Shown in pieces: positions 46,001 to 53,266 of a stretch of 64,000 nt of DNA; the first letter of the stretch is position 1, and every line of letters begins with the position of its first letter. The position numbers were made by a program, and so were the translations under genes. The notes below the pieces were generated by a model, which saw only the letters and a list, made by a program, of their open reading frames with translations, ran no database searches and was not told where the DNA came from. Origin of the DNA: JBCBSS01 sp039819065 (GTDB lineage: Bacteria; Bacteroidota; Bacteroidia; Cytophagales; Cyclobacteriaceae); assembly GCA_039819065.1 (NCBI GenBank), contig JBCBSS010000008.1:29859-93858 (forward strand), written 5' to 3'.

Positions 46001-46230
46001 TCCGGCGTGGGTACATAGTTGAATGACCACATTCCATTTAGGCTCATCATACGATCGGTTTGTGAGCGATCGTAGGTAAGCGCTTTTTCTACGGTCGGAA
46101 AAGAATAGGAAGTGGCGCGGGCTTTCAATTTGTTGATCTGGGTAACTCGTGGGTTTTCCCAATCATAAACCTGCGCCTGGGTCAATACAAAAGTAAATGC
46201 AAGAGAAATGGATAAAAGGTATTTTATCAT
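43012..46230 (-). CDS. lacZ: beta-galactosidase, glycoside hydrolase family 2 (LacZ type)
   Basis: 1072 residues. A signal peptide of about 20 residues (MIKYLLSISLAFTFVLTQAQ) sends it to the periplasm or medium, unlike cytoplasmic LacZ. It has the full five-domain order: sugar-binding jelly roll (about 50-230), immunoglobulin-like domain, TIM barrel (about 350-640), a second Ig-like domain and a Bgal_small_N domain (about 790-1060, VDFDGDGNLTSYTYKGKKMI). The acid/base is Glu481 (SLGNEAGQG) and the nucleophile Glu569 (VMCEYSHSMGN). It should hydrolyse beta-galactosides, perhaps from polysaccharides. Inverted repeats precede the start; no transport genes lie adjacent. Confidence 0.96.
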   Translation of the reverse strand: MIKYLLSISLAFTFVLTQAQVYDWENPRVTQINKLKARATSYSFPTVEKALTYDRSQTDRMMSLNGMWSFNYVPTPDKAPTEFYKQAPTGKEWSKIKVPSNWEIEGHGIPIYTNVQYPFRPVDPPYTPKDNNPVGSYFRTFDVPADWKDMNIRLHFGGVSSAFYVWVNGEMVGYSQGSRLPAEFDITSLVRQGEKNTIALQVYRWSDGSYLEDQDHWRLSGIHREVLLLAEPKLHIDDFFARMDLDDQYRDAKLSINVELNNPSRMDAEGYLVEAQLYDENKQPVLDSALTVEAKKILNQHGPQRRHPLFSFLNTIVKNPKKWTAETPNLYTLVINLKDGSGNVVEARSTRIGFREVETGKNGEFLVNGKSVILTGVNRHEHDPVNGKVVSVEGMIQDIKLMKQFNFNAIRNSHYPNDTRWYDLCDEYGIYLIDEANIETHMLPEMSDKPEWSYAFLERGIRMVERDKNHPSIVIWSLGNEAGQGFSHAAMAGWIHEFDPDRPIHYEGAQENLRAEGHIAGHEKGYWQNILNPTDPDWVDMLSRMYPWPRDLEFMAKNDSSGRPIVMCEYSHSMGNSTGNLREYWDIIYKYPNVIGGFIWDWVDQGLETKNDKGETFYAYGGDFNEPLTDYNFCMNGVVYPDRKPKPALYELKYVQQPVDIQAKDVNNGVVTLVNRYDFTNLSEFKGSWRVEADGKTVQSGALNTIDLAPDGTLDVNIPMEKPKKLAAGAEYFLHIDFALGTDQSWAKAGHTIASDYFKLDWNKPAASVSLSKRQKLQLDGSSVKGTNFSVDFDGDGNLTSYTYKGKKMIEGAIRPNFWRARTDNDSRAWQVQRNLKYWSEVNLPAKPTSFTINQSGDQKVEAVATYNFKDNLASWTVTYTIHANGWVDIDNSFKADESLPELLRVGLQTKVNAGLQQITWFGKGPHENYIDRQESAAVGLYDMSIQDFFEPYILPQENANRTDIRWMALRDRSGAGLLISGSTLLSMSAHEYAQENIEEARHLYQLTKDGAITLNIDWKQSGVGGNDSWSFWGRTMDAYRLKPGEYNYSFSIRPYEPKSGDLGALSRKELE

Positions 46231-46231
46231 C

Positions 46232-46272
46232 GATCGGTATATTTTAACATGTTAATCGTGAAGATACCGATC
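46232..46272. promoter_or_regulatory. inverted-repeat cluster before the beta-galactosidase gene
   Basis: GATCGGTAT (46232-46240) and ATACCGATC (46264-46272) form a perfect 9-bp inverted repeat framing the 12-bp palindrome TTAACATGTTAA (46244-46255). It lies immediately upstream of the ATG at 46230. It may be an operator or a leader stem-loop. The rest of the gap to 46509 shows nothing but a GGGTGGAAGCACC REP-like arm near 46392. Confidence 0.55.
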
Positions 46273-46509
46273 AGCGTGAAATGTACTGTCCTGCTGTGTA
46301 GTGATTTTTTAAGGTAGGAGAATTGTTGTATTAAATGAGATGATTTAGAGCAGTCAATTTCACAGCCCGACCAAGTTTAGTATTAAACTGCTGGGTGGAA
46401 GCACCGAAATTGCTGGTCATCATTTGGTTTAAGAGCTGAGGCGGTACGAGTGGGCATTTTCATTTTACAAAGATGCAAGTGCCTATGTCACTCATGTAAG
46501 TTCAAAATT

Positions 46510-46531
46510 TGGCCACTCCGAAGAGCGGCCA
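46510..46531 (-). terminator. UUCG-loop terminator of the second lanthipeptide precursor
   Basis: On the minus strand: TGGCCGCTC-TTCG-GAGTGGCCA, a 9-bp stem (one G-U wobble) closed by a C(UUCG)G tetraloop and followed by AATTTTGAA. The irregular pair would be an A-C mismatch on the plus strand, so it acts on the minus transcript. It begins 9 bases after the precursor stop. Confidence 0.85.
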
Positions 46532-46540
46532 GGCATTATG

Positions 46541-46732
46541 TTAGTGCACGATATGATCGTTGCAGAATAGTCCTTTGGTGCGGTTGTAATCATCACATCC
46601 ACCGTCATCCAGAGTGCAATTATTTCCTATTGATAGAAGTCCTCCCTTAACAGTTTCTACTTGATCGTCTTTCATGGAGGTAACAAAACTTTTTACTTTC
46701 AAGTCTTCAATTTTTAACTTGTTGTTTTTCAT
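46541..46732 (-). CDS. second class I lanthipeptide-type RiPP precursor
   Basis: 63 residues. The leader MKNNKLKIEDLKVKSFVTSM is almost identical to that of the peptide at 18044. It then has DDQVETVKGG, a classical double-glycine cut site at Gly30-Gly31. The core LLSIGNNCTLDDGGCDDYNR through TKGLFCNDHIVH has three cysteines (39, 46, 57) and Ser34, Thr40, Thr52 as possible ring partners. It shares only the leader, not the core, with the other peptide, as expected when one set of enzymes serves several substrates. It is a single gene with its own UUCG terminator and no modification genes adjacent. Confidence 0.85.
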   Translation of the reverse strand: MKNNKLKIEDLKVKSFVTSMKDDQVETVKGGLLSIGNNCTLDDGGCDDYNRTKGLFCNDHIVH

Positions 46733-47585
46733 TTTTATTTACGTTTAAGATTAAGTGCCTACTCTATCGCTGCTTTTCGGCTTCCGCAGTTTCAATCAGT
46801 TTTTTATGGTAATTCTGCCGCGTTTAGGCAGAGCAAATACTTAAATCTTTAAGCAACAAAATTAACCTTTTAATAAAGAGTTACTTTTAGTCGGGAAATA
46901 TTACGCTTTTTTGCATTTTTTCTTTAGAAAAAATTTTGTTTGTTGATTTTGCAAGTCTGTACATACAGCGATATTATGGGCGAATACTAACATCTATACT
47001 ATTCCTTCCCTTCTTATCGATAAGCACACTGAAACGTATTACCAGATTGAGTTCAAGTGCCTGATAAGTCAAAGCGTTTCACACTGCTATGCTTATCAAA
47101 AAAACCTGCAAGAATTGCAGTATGACTTATTCAACCATTATCTATCTTTCAACGCAAGGTGTTGCATGATTATTATATTATTTTTTTAAGTATTGTTCAT
47201 TTAACTCGAATTCAGCAGTCGTATTTTATATATGTAGATCTTTAATCTCAAAACGTTGGAATTAGTTATAATTACACATATTCTGACGGAGAGCTTCCTA
47301 CTTTTGATCAACATTCCTTAAGTCAGTGTTTCATACTTTTCTTGTGGTCGTTTGTACCTGCCTACCCACACAGACATATCTTCACAAACGACTAAACTAA
47401 GCATGTCCGTGCGTGAGACACGCAGGGTGGCGACATGAAAGCGTGGTGTAGAAATACCCAGCTTCACCCGAAACGAAATAGTGTGTTATGATGCTCAAAG
47501 ATGAGCCTCGCATACCATGTGACAAACTATATCAGCTAAAAGCAATATATTGGGCTCGCTTGGATCTTAATTACATAATTGACAA
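46733..47585. other. AT-rich intergenic region without recognised gene
   Basis: 853 bases between divergent genes. It should hold the promoter of the second precursor and of the kinase gene. The only notable ORF is 27 codons (47089-47169, MLIKKTCKNCSMTYST...), with one CxxC pair, which is not convincing. A GTGTAGAAATACCCAGCTTCACCC arm near 47441 resembles the GAAA-loop REP family. Confidence 0.45.
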
Positions 47586-48662
47586 ATGACTGCGCAACAA
47601 AGCCAGACCAATCAACAAAAAGAAAAGTACTTGATCAGTAACCCAACCGGTTTCTTTCTTGATATCAACGATATAGCAGGGCTTAGCCAATACTTAGCTC
47701 AACTTGATTTTCTAGCCGACAACGAGGAACTGCTAAAGCTTGAAAAGCCAGGAGAAGGCAATATGAACCTGGTAATCAGAGTAATCACTTCCCACAGAAG
47801 TTTCATCATTAAGCAATCCAGACCATGGGTTGAGAAGTACCCAACCATCGCAGCACCGTCATCGCGGGCTCAGATAGAAGGGCTATTTTACCATACTGTT
47901 TCAGGCATTGCGCCTATTCAAAAGCGGATCCCATCTCTTCTTGCCAGCGACCCGAATTCTAACATACTGATCTTAGAAGACTTGGGTGCCACCTCGGATT
48001 TCACACACTTATATAATAAAGGCATCGATCTGAAAGCAGATCAAGCTGACTTGCTCACCGATTTTCTCCTACAACTTCATCAGCAGGTAAACAAGGAGAC
48101 TACTGACAAAGTCATCACTAACCTGGAGATGAGAAAGCTCAATCATGAGCATATCTTTCATTTTCCTTTCCTGATAGACAACGGTCTTGACCTCGACCAG
48201 TTCATCCCTGGTTTACAAGCGGCTACCTCAGATTTATTGGCAGATGGCAAGCTGGCAGAAAGGGCTGAGGAAATCGGAAAGCACTATTTGGCTGATGGCA
48301 ATACACTATTGCACGGGGATTATTATCCAGGGAGTTGGTTGAACAGTGAACAGACGTTGTACATTATAGATCCAGAGTTTTGCTTCTTTGGTTTTAAGGA
48401 ATTTGATCTGGCTGTTTTCTTGGCTCACCTGATACTCTCAAATCAACCTTCATCTTTGATTAAACGGGTTATTGAGCGCTATGAAAATCAAATGACGATA
48501 GATATCTCTCTTGTTAATGCTTTTGTTGGTACAGAAATCCTAAGACGTTTAATTGGTGTCGCACAATTGCCGCTTGAACTGGATCTCAAAGAAAAAACAG
48601 ACCTAATGAACACCGGACGTGACCTGATGCTATCCAGCAAAACCAATGTTTTAAATCTCTAA
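47586..48662 (+). CDS. aminoglycoside-phosphotransferase-fold kinase (5-methylthioribose-kinase-like)
   Basis: 358 residues. It has the eukaryotic-kinase-like APH fold. EKPGEGNMNLVIRVITSHRS (53-72) is the nucleotide loop, FIIKQSRPWV carries Lys76, LLHGDYYPGSWL has the catalytic Asp245, and IIDPEFCFFGFKEFDLAVFL contains the metal ligand Asp262 and the Glu264 found in MtnK-type proteins. The loop GEGNMNL matches 5-methylthioribose kinases better than antibiotic kinases. The sugar is not certain. An ADP-ribosylglycohydrolase gene follows after 7 bases, suggesting a ribose-derivative salvage step rather than methionine salvage proper, as no MtnA/MtnN genes are near. Confidence 0.85.
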   Translation: MTAQQSQTNQQKEKYLISNPTGFFLDINDIAGLSQYLAQLDFLADNEELLKLEKPGEGNMNLVIRVITSHRSFIIKQSRPWVEKYPTIAAPSSRAQIEGLFYHTVSGIAPIQKRIPSLLASDPNSNILILEDLGATSDFTHLYNKGIDLKADQADLLTDFLLQLHQQVNKETTDKVITNLEMRKLNHEHIFHFPFLIDNGLDLDQFIPGLQAATSDLLADGKLAERAEEIGKHYLADGNTLLHGDYYPGSWLNSEQTLYIIDPEFCFFGFKEFDLAVFLAHLILSNQPSSLIKRVIERYENQMTIDISLVNAFVGTEILRRLIGVAQLPLELDLKEKTDLMNTGRDLMLSSKTNVLNL

Positions 48663-48669
48663 TGCTATT

Positions 48670-49824
48670 ATGCGCCATTCCCTTTTCTTCTGCCTGACAC
48701 TTTATTGCACAGGACTTTTCTCCACTATTAGCGAGGCTCAATCGGTCAACAGCTACGAGCAAAAAGTACGTGGTATGCTAATGGGTTCATTCATCGGTGA
48801 TGCTGCCGGCGGCCCGTATGAATTTGTATGGCCGCTTAGCCGCAATAGTTGGTCTACCAATAGTGAAAAGCTCACCAAGGTTATGTTGCCACAAATTGCA
48901 TCTGCATTCAAAATGACGCCATATCGAGAACCTCTCGAACCTTATGGCGCCTGGATAGATGATGCTCCCAAAGGCAGTGTTACTGATGATACGAGGTTGA
49001 AACTTATCTTCATCAACTCTTTAGGCAGAAAGAAAGAGATCAGCACTAAACGCTTCGCACAACATTTGATTGACTATCCTTCTACTGTTAAGCCAGAATA
49101 CCGGCTATTGGCTCAGCAGTGGTTGGAACAATTCATACCTTCGGCACTGTATGTTACTGGTAAGAAAAAAGACCCACGAGCTAAACCACCTCAAACCATC
49201 TGGGCAGGCGTACCAACTAACTTGGGACAAATGACTTTCCTGCCCATTGCAGCCATACATCCCAACCAACCTGAATTATCCTACAAGGAGTCTTGGGAGG
49301 TAGATTACTTTGATTTTGGCTATGGTCGTGATATGCATGCCAGCATCATCGCCGGGCTTTCGCATGCCTTTAATGATACGGCAACCTGGGCAGGCATCAA
49401 ACACGTGATGCAGGAAACTGATCCATTTGATATGAACAGCATCCCCTGGGCCAAGCGCCGTACGGCATATTGGATCAAATATGCCGAAGATATTGCTGAT
49501 CAGAGCGATGGCAATGTAGCGAGGCTATTTGAAATCTTAGAACACGAGATGCATGTCATAGAATGGTGGGATGCCTGGATACCGTTGGTGATGATGATCA
49601 GTATCGGTGAGTTAACCGATTATGACCCTATTGCTACCATCCAGCTGGCCATAGAGTTTGGTTACGACACCGATTCTTATGCCCAGCTTATTGGGGCTTT
49701 TATGGGCGCATTACACGGACCAGAGATCTTCCCTGAGGATATGCAAAAGGCGGTAACCAGCCAATTAAAAGAACAACTCAATGAAGATTTTGAAGCGTTG
49801 GTGAGTAGACTAATGGGTAAGTAA
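48670..49824 (+). CDS. ADP-ribosylglycohydrolase family protein with signal peptide
   Basis: 384 residues starting MRHSLFFCLTLYCTGLFSTI with SEAQ, a signal peptide of about 24 residues, which is unusual for this normally cytoplasmic family. The ARH metal motifs are present: MLMGSFIGDAAGGPYEF (37-53), SVTDDTRL with Thr105-Asp-Asp-Thr108, and GYDTDSYAQLIGAFMGALHG (331-350) with Asp333 and Asp335. Members cleave ADP-ribose from proteins or related N-/O-glycosidic bonds, or hydrolyse other ribosides. Export implies action in the periplasm. It is separated by 7 bases from the upstream kinase, so they are co-transcribed. Confidence 0.9.
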   Translation: MRHSLFFCLTLYCTGLFSTISEAQSVNSYEQKVRGMLMGSFIGDAAGGPYEFVWPLSRNSWSTNSEKLTKVMLPQIASAFKMTPYREPLEPYGAWIDDAPKGSVTDDTRLKLIFINSLGRKKEISTKRFAQHLIDYPSTVKPEYRLLAQQWLEQFIPSALYVTGKKKDPRAKPPQTIWAGVPTNLGQMTFLPIAAIHPNQPELSYKESWEVDYFDFGYGRDMHASIIAGLSHAFNDTATWAGIKHVMQETDPFDMNSIPWAKRRTAYWIKYAEDIADQSDGNVARLFEILEHEMHVIEWWDAWIPLVMMISIGELTDYDPIATIQLAIEFGYDTDSYAQLIGAFMGALHGPEIFPEDMQKAVTSQLKEQLNEDFEALVSRLMGK

Positions 49825-49950
49825 TGCCTGCTTTGTTTTGGTTGCGAAATTCAATCACCAGTTGAAACAACTGGCTGGACTTACTCGTTTGCAACACTCT
49901 TAATAAATACCTCACCCAACATCATAATCAAGTTATCTACTGTCCGAAAT

Positions 49951-49972
49951 ACCCTCTCCTTGAGGAGAGGGT
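49951..49972. repeat. 22-bp palindrome with two-base loop between convergent genes
   Basis: ACCCTCTCCT-TG-AGGAGAGGGT is a perfect 10-bp stem. It lies between the ADP-ribosylglycohydrolase and exonuclease genes, which converge, so it could act as a bidirectional terminator, but no U-tract follows. A CCAGTTG-AAA-CAACTGG arm pair at 49858-49874 precedes it. Confidence 0.7.
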
Positions 49973-50023
49973 GGCTGATGCCTCTGCTTTACTTGCAATT
50001 GTATTTGGGTAAGGTAAACACTC

Positions 50024-50719
50024 CTAAAAGCTCGGCGTATTCATCAGCGCACCGAGCGTCTTAACACCCCGCTTCTGCAGGAGGTTAACTTGATGCATGA
50101 ATACCTGTGCGGTAAGGTAAGCATCTCCCAAAGCGGTATGCCGGTTTTCTACTGGTATGTTGAATTCTTCACAGAGCTTGTCTAGCTGGAAGCTATCGTG
50201 TCCAGCTACCATTCTATTCATACGCTCCACATCCAAGCGCTTCATCAAATTAAAAGTGTCCAGTACTTTGTTTTTGAGTCTGCAGCCTTTGAAGTGACTG
50301 CTCAACCATTGATTGAGCTTGCCAATATCGAAAGCTACGTTGTGGCCAACAATAATGGCATTGTTAAGATAAACCAGGAATTGCTCAAGGAATTCAGCTG
50401 ATGTCGCTTCAGGAGCAAACGAAAGCTCTTCATGAACTTCTGCGCTTGCATTACCGCTTTCTGACCCTAACCTTAAATCCAGTGCATCACCCACACTGAT
50501 CATAGACCGATGCACCTTCACCGCGCCAACTGTGATTATTCGGTCATTCTTGTCAAGCCCAGTTGTCTCACAGTCTAGTACGCAGAATACAGCCTCGTCG
50601 ATAGGCAGTTGTTTGGAACCAGAAAAATTAGACTGGTAATACGTTTTAAGGAATGTTGGCCCTGATTCTATTGCCGGCTTTCTACCGAAAAGTTGTTGCA
50701 ACGAGAACATATCACCCAA
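50024..50719 (-). CDS. DEDDh 3'-5' exonuclease (DNA polymerase III epsilon-like)
   Basis: 231 residues. Exo I FCVLDCETTGLDKND carries Asp49 and Glu51; Exo II VGHNVAFDIGKLNQWL carries the third acid; Exo III HTALGDAYLTAQVF supplies the final His and Asp. This is a DnaQ-type exonuclease without a polymerase. Homologues are found beside CBS/DUF294 proteins and acetyl-CoA synthetase genes in many bacteria; its exact role there is unresolved. It overlaps the upstream CBS gene by 8 bases, confirming translational coupling. The substrate could be DNA or RNA. Confidence 0.93.
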   Translation of the reverse strand: MGDMFSLQQLFGRKPAIESGPTFLKTYYQSNFSGSKQLPIDEAVFCVLDCETTGLDKNDRIITVGAVKVHRSMISVGDALDLRLGSESGNASAEVHEELSFAPEATSAEFLEQFLVYLNNAIIVGHNVAFDIGKLNQWLSSHFKGCRLKNKVLDTFNLMKRLDVERMNRMVAGHDSFQLDKLCEEFNIPVENRHTALGDAYLTAQVFMHQVNLLQKRGVKTLGALMNTPSF

Positions 50720-52598
50720 AATAAGCCGTTCGGAATCTGACCTCGATGATCTTCTGCAAATCCTTGATCGAATTGAAAGTACTGCGCAAGATCTGCTTCT
50801 CCAGTTTATTCATACCGTCGATTTCAATAAAACGGCCCGAGTCACGGTTTTGAATGCCTTGCAAAGCGCGTATTCTCATCAATATCTCATATGCCTGTGC
50901 AGCCTCTTCATAAAGTAAGGCGTTGCTTGGTTCAAATTCAGATACCTTTTTATAGCGTTCAGGTGTATTCTGAGTGTTCTGAATACCATGCTGCAAGGCC
51001 AATAACCTCGCTGCATCTGATAAGGGCATCATAGCTCGTTTTTTGATATCAAACTCATCCACATGTTCACCGCTGCGTTCTACCAGGAATTTCTTGAAGA
51101 AGCCAACCGGGGATGGGTTTTGCAGCGCATTAACAGCCATATGACTCAGGAACTTCTCTTCTTTGGTTATCGCTTCAATCAGGCTTTCACTCAGTGATTC
51201 AGCCAATGATTTATCTCCATAAACCACGCGAAAATCAAAAAAGATGGTACTATTCATCAACGCCTTAGGTTCTGGGGTTTTAATCCAATCGGCAAAGTAT
51301 TTTTGCCAGGCAGAAAGTGGTTGGCAGTATTTCGGGTTCCTGGCCATGATATTGGCCGGACATTCTTCAAAACCACAAGCTGCTAAGGTTTGGTTGATAT
51401 GTTCGGCCAATTTGATCAGCGTAGCCTGCACTTGATCATTATCGTCTCCATCTTCAAAAATGATCGCATTATCCTGATCCGTACGAAGCAATTGTTCTTC
51501 TCTCCCCTCACTGCCCAGACTTAACCAGCAAAAAGATATCTCCTTGGCCTCTGGATATTGATCAAGCGCCAGTTCAATGGCCTTCTGGATCAAAGTGTCG
51601 TTGACCTCAGTGATGAAGTTAGATACCAAGGAAACAGATACTTCTTTTTTCAGATAGTCGGCCACTATGGCTTCAGCTTGATTGCGCAATGCAGGCCATT
51701 GCTCAGGATCGTTCTCATTTCTAATATTCTTCGCCAGTGCCGCCGGATGGTTCTGTTGTGACAGCATGATATCGTGATCAGAAACAATCCCCACCAAGGC
51801 CGATTTATCCGTACCGTCTTTGGTGACCACAAGGTGGTGCACATGATCCCGCAGCATTCTGATCAGCACTTCAGAAAGTGAGAACCCTTCGGCTATTACC
51901 CTGACCGGAGAGGACATCACTTCTGTGACGGGCTTTACCACTGACAAATTCTGCGCTACTACCCGCTTACGCAGGTCCGTATCGGTCACGATACCTACGG
52001 GCAGGTTTTCATCATCGGTAATCACCAACGAACCAACACTTCGGTCTGTCATGCGCTGCGCTACTTCCTGAATGGACTCATTGGCGCTGCCGACCACTAC
52101 GTCTTTGGAATAGTTGACTTTGTGCTCCGGAACGGCGGCTAACTTCTGAGCAGATGGTTTTTCCTTGCTCCTGACTACCGATTGTCCGGCTGCATAGCCC
52201 GCAGCGAAGAAGAGCGAGAAGCCTTGTGTTTCCTTCAAATGGTGATCAAATACTGACTTGGGTAACTCGTATACCAGGGACTCTTCTACACAGGTAGCAG
52301 ACATCACATACGGATTGCCAGAAAGTAACGAACGCACACCGAAAACATCACCCGGTTCACACTGCTCAATCAGTTGTTCCTGATCGTTTTGATTGGCCGT
52401 AAGCTTAACATTACCCTGACGGAGAATGTAGCAAATATCATTGCCTGGCTGCCCCTCTTCGAATAGCATTTCGTCTTCTCTCGCAAATCTGACATTGATG
52501 GTCAGCGCCAACTCCTCCAACTGAGGGTAATCAATAAAGCCAAAGGGTGGATAGTCTTTTAAGAAGAATGCGATTCTATCAGCAATGACGTTGGACAT
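50712..52598 (-). CDS. cNMP-binding / CBS / DUF294 putative nucleotidyltransferase
   Basis: 628 residues in four parts: a cyclic-nucleotide-binding-like domain (20-120, with LFEEGQPGNDICYILRQGN), a tandem CBS pair (about 165-285, SVGSLVITDDENLPVGIVTD), a DUF294 nucleotidyltransferase domain with CWLSLGSEGREEQLLRTDQD (357-376; Asp374 and Asp376 are the metal acids) and a DUF294 C-terminal helical domain. It is related to GlnD-type transferases and is commonly encoded next to acs. It could sense adenylate energy charge and modify a protein. It is the penultimate gene of the acetate module, separated from acs by a repeat-filled 668-base gap, so it may have its own promoter. Confidence 0.93.
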   Translation of the reverse strand: MSNVIADRIAFFLKDYPPFGFIDYPQLEELALTINVRFAREDEMLFEEGQPGNDICYILRQGNVKLTANQNDQEQLIEQCEPGDVFGVRSLLSGNPYVMSATCVEESLVYELPKSVFDHHLKETQGFSLFFAAGYAAGQSVVRSKEKPSAQKLAAVPEHKVNYSKDVVVGSANESIQEVAQRMTDRSVGSLVITDDENLPVGIVTDTDLRKRVVAQNLSVVKPVTEVMSSPVRVIAEGFSLSEVLIRMLRDHVHHLVVTKDGTDKSALVGIVSDHDIMLSQQNHPAALAKNIRNENDPEQWPALRNQAEAIVADYLKKEVSVSLVSNFITEVNDTLIQKAIELALDQYPEAKEISFCWLSLGSEGREEQLLRTDQDNAIIFEDGDDNDQVQATLIKLAEHINQTLAACGFEECPANIMARNPKYCQPLSAWQKYFADWIKTPEPKALMNSTIFFDFRVVYGDKSLAESLSESLIEAITKEEKFLSHMAVNALQNPSPVGFFKKFLVERSGEHVDEFDIKKRAMMPLSDAARLLALQHGIQNTQNTPERYKKVSEFEPSNALLYEEAAQAYEILMRIRALQGIQNRDSGRFIEIDGMNKLEKQILRSTFNSIKDLQKIIEVRFRTAYFG

Positions 52599-53266
52599 GC
52601 GATGTGGTCAGTCTGGGTTTAATAATATTACCTTAGCTTCTCTGTTCTCTCTGTAGTCCGTGATGATCCGAACAGCCCTTTCTCCTGTGGGTCATCTCGA
52701 CGTTAGGAGAGATCTATCTCTTTGATACCGAGATAAATCTCTCTCGTGTTCATAGAATGGAGTAAGATTTCTCCCTACGGTCGAAATGACAGCCTTGAGC
52801 CTCTGTTGGAGTCAATTCACCCCGATCGAGCGCGTTTGCAACGCGTTCGAATTATACATCTCAGTAATGCCCTCTTTCTACGCCCATGTTGGAGTTGTCT
52901 CCAACAGGTTATGAATAAGTAGTACTTGTTGGTGAAAACACCAACAAGGGCATCAATACCTAATTCTGCTATCGGTCATCTCGACGTTAGGAGAGATTTA
53001 TCTCTCAGTAATGGAGATAAATCTCTCTCATATAATTGGCACTTTGAATAGAGTGAGATTTCTCTCCCGACCCGTCGGGATCGAAATGACAGCCTTGAAT
53101 TTCAGTTGGAGTAGTCTCCAACCCGATCGAGCGCGTTTGCAACGCGTTCGAATTATACATCTCAGTAATGCCCCCTTTCTACGCCCCTGTTGGAGTTGTC
53201 TTCAACAGGTTCTACCTACAAACTTGTTGGTAAAAACACCAACAAGGGCACCTCCATTGCTAATCC
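52599..53266. repeat. tandem duplication of a palindromic repeat block between acs and the CBS gene
   Basis: Two direct copies of a roughly 270-290-bp unit: 52690-52957 and 52974-53259. Each holds a GTCATCTCGA/TCGAAATGAC palindrome (52691-52790, 52975-53090), the tract CCGATCGAGCGCGTTTGCAA and 30 further identical bases, a GTTGGAGTTGTCTCCAACAG hairpin and CTTGTTGGTG-AAAA-CACCAACAAG (52925-52948; weaker copy 53223-53246). No gene is seen. Confidence 0.85.

Noticed and set aside
47089..47169. 27-codon ORF with a CxxC pair
   Set aside because: Too short, no leader match, and chance ORFs of this size are common in AT-rich gaps.
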